NCBI GenBank assembly: GCA_014706295.1
Contig: JACSVZ010000007.1
Span: forward strand, 49,986,975-50,050,974
DNA from: Lycocorax pyrrhopterus obiensis
Lineage: Eukaryota; Chordata; Aves; Passeriformes; Paradisaeidae
Length of the DNA stretch: 64,000 bases
Reading direction: 5' to 3'
The notes beneath the pieces are model-generated. The model searched no databases. It had not been told where the DNA came from and was given only the letters and a program-made list of their open reading frames with translations. Position numbers and translations under genes: made by a program. Below, piece by piece: positions 54,634 through 64,000 of this stretch. Each line of letters opens with the position of its first letter. Positions within the stretch are counted from its first letter, which is position 1.

Positions 54634-57600
54634 CATGAAAACCCGAGCTCATCACTGCCACTGCCAACAGGCATTCATTTGGATGCATGAAGTGATATTT
54701 TGGGGAGAAAAATCAACGAAAACTTAGGAAACAAAAACGTGTTTCCACTGTAGTACTGATTCAGGCACAAAGTCCACTGCTTGTGCTCAATTATGGAAAA
54801 AATCAGAAGCAAAAGGAGCAGCAGTGGAGGTGCGTTGCCAGCCACAGCATCGGTTCTGCAGCCCATCAAGAGAAGCCAGAGTCATCAACATCCTGTGCTC
54901 CATCTGCAGCATCAGAAAGTTGTAATCATATTAGAGTCTGGGTGCTGAGCCACAGGGAGGGAAGGAGGAAAGAATGAACAGCTTCTTCATATTTGAACAA
55001 TAATATAATGTAAACAAACTGAATGAGCTTGTATTTCATAAAGCACTAAACCATCCTCTTTGGCAAGGGTTATATTGCTGCCCTCTGCTGCTGAGAAGTT
55101 GGGCGGTTCGTCTGCCTAACGAGCAGAAAGACGGGCTATTTGCGATAAAAATCTCTGATTACACGTAACAGTTCTATGGCCAAGAGCCTCGAGATACATA
55201 TTTAAGAAGTGAAGAAAGGGTGAGCTCCCCGATTCTGCGAGAGGCAGGGGACGACAGCTCTCTAATGCTGAGTGGGTTGGCTGACTCACACCAACCGTAT
55301 TCTCTGGCTGCAGCAGCCGCGGGAGCCTTCACGGACTCACTTCTGCTCACAGCCAGCAGGGTGATCTGCCATCCATGTGCCAACACACTCTTGACTGGAA
55401 TAGCTCTGTATTTATATTGTTCCCAAAGCATCAGGAATCCCTATCCCGCACCAGCAGCGGAAAAGGTTACAGGAAATTTTGTCAGAACTTCATGGTAAGG
55501 AGTGCACTTTTACAGATGGTTCTGACATTGAAGCTTCAACTGCCCACAGTGCATACTGTAGTGGTACAATTTGGGGCAACTATGACCTTTTAAATTGTCA
55601 CTGAGAGGGCAATTGACTGCTGTAATCTCTTTGTGTTTCTGGACAAGCCTTTCATATAACTTGGAAAATAATTTATTCACTAGCTTGGCTTTGACAGACT
55701 ATTGCCTTGGAGGAAGTTCATAAAGACTGTGTAAAATTGAATCTATGCCTATACAGCTACTCTTGTTCATGGTAATTTCAGAGCTGATTATCTCTCGATG
55801 ACCTTTGGAATAGTGTGTGGAAATGGATACAACCCAAAAGGGTTGCACTCCAAAGGAATGTGTCTAGAATAGGTAGATGACAGAGAATATAAAATCTTGC
55901 TTGTGAATTTGCCTTGGGAAACGGGCTCAGTTATCATGGTGAGTAGATGAACTACTGTTACAGACAGCTATTAATTCCTTAGGAAACCACCCCCTAGGAA
56001 GTTACTGTGCATACCTAGACCTTTTAAACTCCTTGCATTCAGAAAGCTTGCTGGTGGGGGACAATGCATCGCTGTATCTAAAAATTGCTTGAATTAAGCT
56101 CCTCTTCTGCATTTCCCCATGTGGAGGTTTTCATGGCTCTGATTTTACTCCCTCAAACAGCTTGTACATGCTGAGTTAGAAAAATCCCTACACACAGGCA
56201 AACAGCAGGCATTAAGTAAATGAGCATTCATTGCATTACCCAAACAATACAAAGCTGCCCACAAACCACACCTAAATGACAAAGGAGAGGTTAGAATGAC
56301 TGCAAGCGGTATGGAAGGGTGGAGGGGCTTCTGAAAAGGAAAGAACAGCAGGCCTAACTTTCTTTCTTTGGAAGAAAGGAATGTATTTTTAGAAGCAGTT
56401 GGCCCAACCTCTAAACCAAACCACAAGTATTTAGTCAGTGAATATATAGCATTTTCAGCCATTTCCTGTGATGAGCAGAATGCCCAAGAGACTGGGCGGA
56501 AAGCACCAAATACTGCAAAAGTAACAATGGTGTTGGCAGGGTTTACTGCACAGGAGGGCCTGCATGACGTCTGTAGGGTATCAGAGAACCACTTAAAATG
56601 CTGCAGGGTAGCTGCTCTCTCTTATTAGCACAACACACCCATTTATTCATGCTCATAACAGATGACAAACAAGTATTACAAGATACTAGGATGTTTTCCT
56701 TTATGTTTGCCTGGGTACAGCAGTGCAAAATTGTTGTTCAAATAATGAGTCACATGGCTGTCAGGGTGGGAGGGACAGCATTTGTTGGCAGAGTAACATT
56801 TCTGTGCAGCATACCAGTGACATGTCTTTAGCATGAGAGGTTTCAATATTGGGGCTTCTCAGCATTTTTGTGTGTTGTTTTATAGCTACTAGATGTTGCA
56901 TATTGCGTGACAGAAAGCTTTCGTGGGTGGTGGTGGGAGTTGCTACAAAAGAACTCTCTCCTCAGTTAGTGAGGAATCAAGAACTATAAACTCTTAAATG
57001 CTGAAGCCAAAGCAGCATATCCTCAGGAACACTAGGCCAAGGACCACACTGGCAAACCAGGCTAACTTTCAGTCTTTTATTCACCCAGAGACCACATGGA
57101 CTTAACCCAGCATTTCACATTCTCCCTGCTGCATATGTTGGACTCTACCTTTTGTCTAATTTGGCTCCACACCTGAGCACAGACTGAGTACCTCCACAGG
57201 GGAGTGAGACTTTGTGCTACTGGATCAGTTCTGACATCCTGTCACTTTAAGAGTACAGCCAATTTTTTTTTGTTGCATTAAATTTGGCAGAAAAATAAGC
57301 CCCCTTGCATCCCAGCTGGCCTCAGATATCAGAGGGGCTAGAGAAAGCTGAGCTTATTCTGAGTGATAGCCAATTCAACCCTAAGGAACAGGAATGCAGG
57401 GCAAATGGGACACTGTAACTCCAATTCCATCCAATAAGAACTACCACATTTTCAAATTCACAGATAGTGTGATACACTCCAAGTCTGGTCACATCCAATG
57501 AACTCTCAAGGCTGGCCTAGAAGTCCAGTCCTGTTCAATTACTCCCACAGCCAGGTGCAACACACTGTAGTTGAATGAGCAACACACAGGCAGGATCATA

Positions 57601-60303
57601 TCAGAAGAGAAGGCTCCAGGGAGAACTTATAGCACCTTCCAGTACCTAATGGGGGCCTCTTCGATGTGCTTTGAAAGTGTGAAGGAAGCAGCAGCAAAAT
57701 GGAAGGCTGTAGGTTTAGGAGTATGCAGTGCTAACTCGTAACTAACAGCAATGCCCCCATTGGCACTCAGCAAATGAGCCAGGGGAAGCCAAGGCTCCAT
57801 GAAAATCAGGATTTGAAACCAAATCTCCTGTGTCCAATTCCAATGGATTAAGGTTTTCTTCCTTACTACTCTCCACAAATGTTTTTGTTTTGTTTGTTTT
57901 TTTGATTAAGAAAACATTCTCTGAAGTCCTCTGAATAGAGAGCAAAGACAAATGTTGATATATGACATTCCATAATTAAAATTATTCCTTGCTTCCCTTC
58001 CACCAGTTTTGCTATACTGAATTCCCTGAGACTCAGTAGTCTGGAGTTACTCTTTCACCTTTATTAGTCTCCCCTTTCCTAGATATGACAGGTTTGTAGA
58101 ACAATTTGTTTACATCTAGTCTTTTAAGGGATGGGAAACACATGCTGCACCAAACAACTGTTGTATGCCAGTGTTTAAAAGACTGTCAATCTAGGAAGTC
58201 TTTAGTTTTGCTTTCCTCCTTCCATGGCACACAGACCTTAAATCATTCACCACAGTAGTCAAGCATGAAACTACAAGAGAGCACAGATCTACTTACTCTG
58301 ATTGTCTCAAACTAAAGTACAGTGACAGAAAGCAGCTGTGAGGCCGTACTTTCATCTCCTCCTGTCTCCCAGGACTAGCAAGGATGGAAAATTAGTATGT
58401 GAACAAAGAGCAAAAGGGCTACTGATAGGAAAGGGAGTCCAAGGATGATTCAGAGTGATCTGAGTGCCACTGTGACAAGCAGAGTGATTGTTCTGAAACT
58501 CAGAGCTTTTCCCAGGGTGAAAATGCTTTTGTTTGTCCATTTAAAATGAAGTCAAGCTGATTATAAAGCAGGCCTTTATACAAGCCCACGCACTGCTACA
58601 ATTAAATGACACACAACTTTCAGGTCCAAGTTCTTTATCCTGCAAGTTGCTGGCTATGTCAAGGAGGCTGGGGAGCAATCTCAGCTGCCATGGATATTAG
58701 CAAGGGAAGAAGGCTACTATGAACTCAAGAGGAAAAGCTTAGAGTACTGCAGGATTGAAACTTCAATCACCAAATTGCAAGAAATTAACTTGAAGGGAAG
58801 CATTAGAAAGCATGCAATTATTTTAAAGGAAATTTAAGAAATATGCATATGCTTGCATTTGTGGAGGAGCTGCCTGTTCTGTGAAAGATCTGCTTGCCCT
58901 CTAAAGTGCATAGTTAATAAACATCGCCAAAAAAACCTGTTTGTGTGATGCAGGTATGAGCAATAAAACCACTGCATGTGCACAGTGGACTAATGAAAAT
59001 CACTGTATCTATATGGAGCATTTGGAAGTACTCTTTGAAAAGTCAGATTTTCAAAACATACACATTTTCATATTTCAAAAATAGACAGTATAAACATTTT
59101 AGAATATAAAAAAAACCCCAAACTTCCCTCATCTGTATATTGTTATTTCCGGTTTTACAAGTTTTTCTTTTCAATTAACTGCAGCAATCTAAAAATTCAA
59201 GTTTCTGCAAGAATTTGCATTTTTACCTCCCACAAGAGATACATTGACTCTGTTCTTGAACTTTGTGTCCACACATCAGGAATGCAAGTATGCCCAGCAC
59301 ACCCACTCCTCCTCTCCCATTTTAAGTTTCTGCTACGTGTTTGGGTCTAATTTTCTTTACATCACATAAAAACTCCTCTGCAGACCAAGTGATCAAATAC
59401 AGTCCTACTGTACTCATGGACACTTTTAACATACACAGTCTACCTGTGACATCAGTGTCTGTGGTCAGCAGGCAGGGATTTAAACCACAGCAAGTTCAAA
59501 GCACCTGCTGATTTCACACTCAGTTTAAGACACCTAACTTTCCACAATAATTTTTGCAGTACTTTGTATTTTCCGACTCCACATACTCTGCTTCATGGAT
59601 TCTAATTACAAGAGCTTTTCCTAGTCAGCTTTCAAACTACATTAAGATGAACACTCAGAAAGAAACGCCAGCAGTGAGCATTGTTGAGGACTGTACTTTA
59701 ATTTTCCAGGTTTCCTTCCACAGTAGAGACTAAAAATCCATCTAAGGCAGGCGTATTAAAGGCTTGATGCTCTCCTCCTGCAAGCAGTTTCCTTTTGAAC
59801 CTCAGGGCTCACCAAAATTAATGCCTGTGCATTGAACATGTAGGGCTTCTGGGGAAAAAAGATCTCATGTCATAATTAAAACTTTGATTTGACCTGCTAT
59901 GCACGCAATTTTGAAAGTTGTTCAGCCTAAAACTAACATTTGAGTGTCCTACATTGCAACTCTAAGAACATTCATTAAACAACTTACATCCACGCTTGTT
60001 TCCTTAGAAGTCAATCAACACAAAACTTCACAACTCAAGTTTACATTGATCCTTGCACAAACTACCTCAGATCAGAATGTGACTCTGGTAACTTGTGCAG
60101 GGTGTGAATGTAAGATCACAAGCTTGTTGCTCTTCACCACACTGTGATCACTAAGGTGACACACAAGGCTGAGACATGCTCCCACTAAACTCTCCCCTAA
60201 AAGCTTTAAGGACTTGTTTCTATGCTCTTAGGAAAGCCTGTTTTGCATGTGCCACTAAACCTTAGCCCTTTCATTCCTATCCCCTCCATTTTCTTCATGG
60301 CAC

Positions 60304-60318
60304 TTTTTTTTTTTTTTT
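60304..60318. repeat. Poly-T tract
   Basis: Fifteen consecutive T in the right flank; no associated element recognised. Confidence 0.75.
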
Positions 60319-60720
60319 ACCCCAAACACTTGTATTCCCAATTTTGTCTCTAGTGGTTTCTGCTATCTGTGCAATCAGACCTACTTGCTACCGCCTTATC
60401 CACACCCCTGGTCAGCCTGACTCCTTCTCCTGTCTCCATACTCTGTCTCAAGTGTCCCTTCTAAGATTACACATCTGAAAAGCCCCCTGCTCTGAAGGGA
60501 CAGAATCAATGACTGGAATAGGCTGGGAAAGAAGACACTGCCCCATCCACCTCTAGGAGTAACCACTGCAGCTGTCTGCGTCAGATGAGAAATACGGTTC
60601 CCTTCTACCTGAGTCCCAGCCTCCCACACCTTTGCACATTCTCCCCTTTTGCTACTGGAAACACACTTCAGCCCAGCCCACACAAAATCAGAAAAACAGG
60701 GACAATATCACATATGCTGG

Positions 60721-60812
60721 GAAAAAAACCCCCAAAAAACCAAAAAACCCCCAGACAAAACAAATATACCCCCCAAAAATAAAAACAAACAACCCCCCCT
60801 CCAAAACCCCTA
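60721..60812. repeat. A/C-rich tract with long C runs
   Basis: C runs of four to seven separated by A-rich spacers (AAAAAAACCCCCAAAAAACC, ATACCCCCCAAAAATAAA, AACAACCCCCCCTCC). The minus strand is correspondingly G-rich. Confidence 0.8.
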
Positions 60813-63800
60813 GATATATATAAATAATTTTGCAGAACCTCATATTGCAGCCAAACATGGGCAGATTTCCATGCACAATTCCTGTCAAAGATCAGTCCTC
60901 AGTAAAGTTTCAAGCCCTCAAATTCCACACCACAGCTGTCTTCTGAGAGGCAATACACTTTACATCTGCCTCATCCAAATTTCAGTTCTCTTTAGCAGAG
61001 CATAAACCATTGCACACCTCCTGTGGGAAATTTTAGTCAAAACAACTCCAATAGGCATAAAAACTGGAAAGTTTCAGTATACACAAAAAGATTTAAGCAA
61101 GGGAGATGAGGATCATTTCATTCTGCACAACACTTTGTATACCAGAGGGACTAGGAACATTTTTTTACAAGTATCATGGGTTGCAAAGACTAATTTTAGT
61201 TTAGCTACTCACTTTTCTTCATCCCTGCTTTCAAATATCCCCTTTGCACTTCCACAAGTATGCAGTACATAGCTAAGAATTACCCTCAACATTTTTACAG
61301 TAATGAGAGCTTATTTATATCAAATCTAATATAAAACCCCATTGAGAACACTTGCACTGAAGACCTGGGTTTCAATTAAAAGTTTCTAGGCTCCCTGAAT
61401 TACTTTTAGATTTGTCAAGTAAAGAGTAAGCAACAGCAATTCATGTGGTTTAGGGTCACAACATTGGCTAGAGTATAGTGCCTTTCCAAAGGAACATTAC
61501 AGGAATTTAAAAATATGCTAGAATGTATACACACATTCCTAGAAAACATGAAAGACTAAAGGGTGTGCAGAGAAAAAAATCTTTATTGAAATATTGTAGT
61601 GCCAAGCTTAAAAACTCTTTACAAAACACCTTATCATTAAGATTCTTCAGAGCAATTCCATCTATTTTACAAATACAGCGATGTGTGCAAAAGTCTTGAA
61701 TTTTTACTTGGGGAAATAATAGCTCATACAGATGAAACTCACATGTGATGACACGCTTGGTACTATCTGTCTTCTGCCACAAGAAGAGATCAAACGCCCA
61801 GTGCTATTTATTAAAGCTGAGGTGAGTTTTGATAAGGAGATGCATTTCTCAAAATTACACAGCAAAATACTGTAATTAGGAAAAAAAATTATATAGAAGA
61901 GGTAAGGTAATTCAGAAGTGCTGAACAAGAAAGGATGTAACCACTCTCTGAGGCAGCAAGGTACCAGCCCTGCCCTTCCAGCGCTGTGTGTAACTCCGGG
62001 CTCGCCCAGACTGGAGCTGCCAGGGCCCCCTCGCGGTCACGACATACACGATAACCGCAGATGCTCTGGTGCCTCACTGCACCCGCACGTTTTGAAAACA
62101 AACTGAGCCAATGAAAGCACCCCTGTCACCGCTGCTGTGACAGTGTGCCGGCAGACCTTACCTGGGGCACAAGAATCTTTCCTACAGGCAGTGAGTGCCC
62201 TGGGGTTTTCCCAGCCTTACTAAAGGCCGAGACACTTCCAGCACTCTAAGTAAATTACAGGTGTCCAAATTACCATACTCGGAGCCCAAGACTCTGTTTC
62301 TGCGACACTGGACAAAAGTGAGTGCACAGGAAGCAAAGAACAGGACATGCATACAGTTACAACCCCACTCCCTAGCCTTCTATGGCTCAGGAATTGATAC
62401 CATAATGGTGTCTTTTTATTTAGCAGATCAATTTTTCTAAGGCCCATTAACGATTTTAGCATTCCTAACTCCTGGGTAAAAAGAGGCAAGAGGTGCTCTC
62501 ATCAGAGGTAGTATTGCTCAGTTCTGCATGGAAATAGATGCGTATAAAATTATGCTTCCTCCGTAACACTGAAAGACTCAAGAACCACTATCACCTGCAA
62601 ATCAGAAACAAGGATCTAACACATTTTCATCATTCAGAACAGCTGCAAGCAGCTTGCTTATCTTAAAGAATAATTCTGCTCCTCTAATACTTGCTTCAGG
62701 ACAGTGTCACAACTAACAAAGCAGAGTGAAAAGAGGTACACAGTGATATCAGCGTCTTTAAGACGTGAGCTTGAAGTCTAAAGAGTGCCTCATTTAAAGG
62801 TCTACAATCAAGCTTGAATGTTATCTTCCATTCTTTTTGTTAAATGTGAGGCTCAGACATTTTCCCTTTGACGATTAGTATGACCCCTCTCTGCCAAAGG
62901 CATCCTTACATAATTTAAGTCAAAAAACTGCCTTAGGTCAGTTCATCCCCATCAGTTAAATTGACACAGGTAATTTTGTAAATATTCTTCACCTCTCTCA
63001 TTTATGAAATGGACTGTTGTATTTTAAGGCTAACACAAACACCGTCTTGGGAATATGCCATAAATCCATAGATATTATTTAATTACCTATCCAGTTCAGA
63101 AACAAACTCACTTATAGATCTCCAGGTTAGATCCAGAACAGGAAGTTAGACACTGTTCAGATTCCAAAATGTCAATTTCCCAGTAAAACTCAGTAAAACT
63201 CCCACAGCATTTTTACATTTCTGCTGTTTGTTGCACAACTTTTTTCAAACTAGCACATTTCCAAAATAACCAGGAACTTTTCCAGATGTGTTTTCAGCGT
63301 TCACAATTTAGGCAGCACAGAATTGTAGGTACATGTTAAGCATTTGTAATGCTCTCAAAACTGAGGATATGTTGGTGCTGCCAGATGTTACCCTGATGGT
63401 GCACTGAGATTATTTACCTGGCAGGCAGAACAGCTGGACCTCAAGACATCCCACTTAAAAACTTCCATTAACAAAAAATCCCCACCTAAAGAGAGCTCAA
63501 TTGTTGGGGCACAATAAAGGACTTCATTTGCAGTCACTATCACAACTCAGAATGACACAGAGATATCGGACTTGAACATGAAGAAGTGTTCTGTTCTGAT
63601 AAGCTGAAACGAGACTTTCTTTCTCACTATCTTAGCCCTCCCCCTTTTAAAAACAAGTAAAAACCTTTCTGCTGACAGTATCATTCTTGTATGTCCAACT
63701 CCTTGTACACCATGTGAGAACAAACCACAAATTTATAAATAATAATTCTGTTCTGCAGCAGAATGCCTGAAGGTAACCCAATTTATGACTAACTGTGAGC

Positions 63801-64000
63801 ATTTAAGCCCTGCAGTTTGAACACTGGTGCTTTTATTAGTGTTTTCAAAATGAGGTGATAGGTCTTCTAACAGGAACATCAGCAAAATGTCAGGAGGCTT
63901 ACGGGAATCCCATTAATATTTCTTCTGAACAGATGATTTATATCATTATCTGGAAAACACAAGAAGTTTCACTTAGACTAACAGAAGTCAGGACCTGGTG

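Larger units (their letters stand above)
54368..64000. other. Right flank upstream of SYNE3; no gene recognised
   Basis: No coding exon could be recognised on either strand. It contains an exon-like, CpG-containing patch near 55310-55494, a T15 tract at 60304-60318, an A/C-rich tract at 60721-60812 and a small CpG-rich patch near 61965-62090. Open frames are short and look like chance. Confidence 0.55.

Overview
The window reads as vertebrate nuclear DNA, most likely from a bird. It has short protein-coding exons separated by AT-leaning introns, CR1-type LINE remnants (the dominant repeat class of bird genomes), one strong CpG island, and no bacterial-style gene packing. The species cannot be named from the sequence alone.

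The one gene I can identify is SYNE3 (nesprin-3), on the minus strand. Sixteen coding exons between 32454 and 10939 join without a frame break into 893 codons. The product aligns nearly end to end with my recollection of mammalian nesprin-3, from the start MTQQ to the segment just before the KASH transmembrane tail. Every exon border has GT/AG ends with compatible phases; one donor (exon 5) is clearly weak. Nesprin-3 is an outer nuclear membrane protein made mostly of spectrin-type coiled coils. Its N-terminus binds plectin and its C-terminal KASH peptide binds SUN proteins. I did not find the KASH exon in the 10.9 kb left of the last exon, so it probably lies beyond the left edge.

Layout: 1-10938 is the final intron (or 3' flank), with an old CR1-like remnant and another ancient repeat. 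10939-32468 holds exons 17 to 2. 32469-54060 is a 21.6 kb first intron with two more CR1 fragments, low-complexity tracts, possible LTR-like sequence and one well-formed candidate alternative exon (43158-43313) that reads in frame into SYNE3. 53630-54560 is a CpG island with strong splice donors facing both ways, which suggests the SYNE3 promoter and a divergent partner transcript. A D-box, a MEF2 site and three CACGTG E-boxes cluster in and beside it. 54560-64000 is upstream sequence without a recognised gene.

No rRNA, tRNA, CRISPR array or intact mobile element was recognised. The most interesting points are the candidate in-frame alternative first exon, the minimal ATG-CGA-TGA upstream ORF overlapping the SYNE3 start codon, the bidirectional island with clock-type motifs, and the missing KASH exon.
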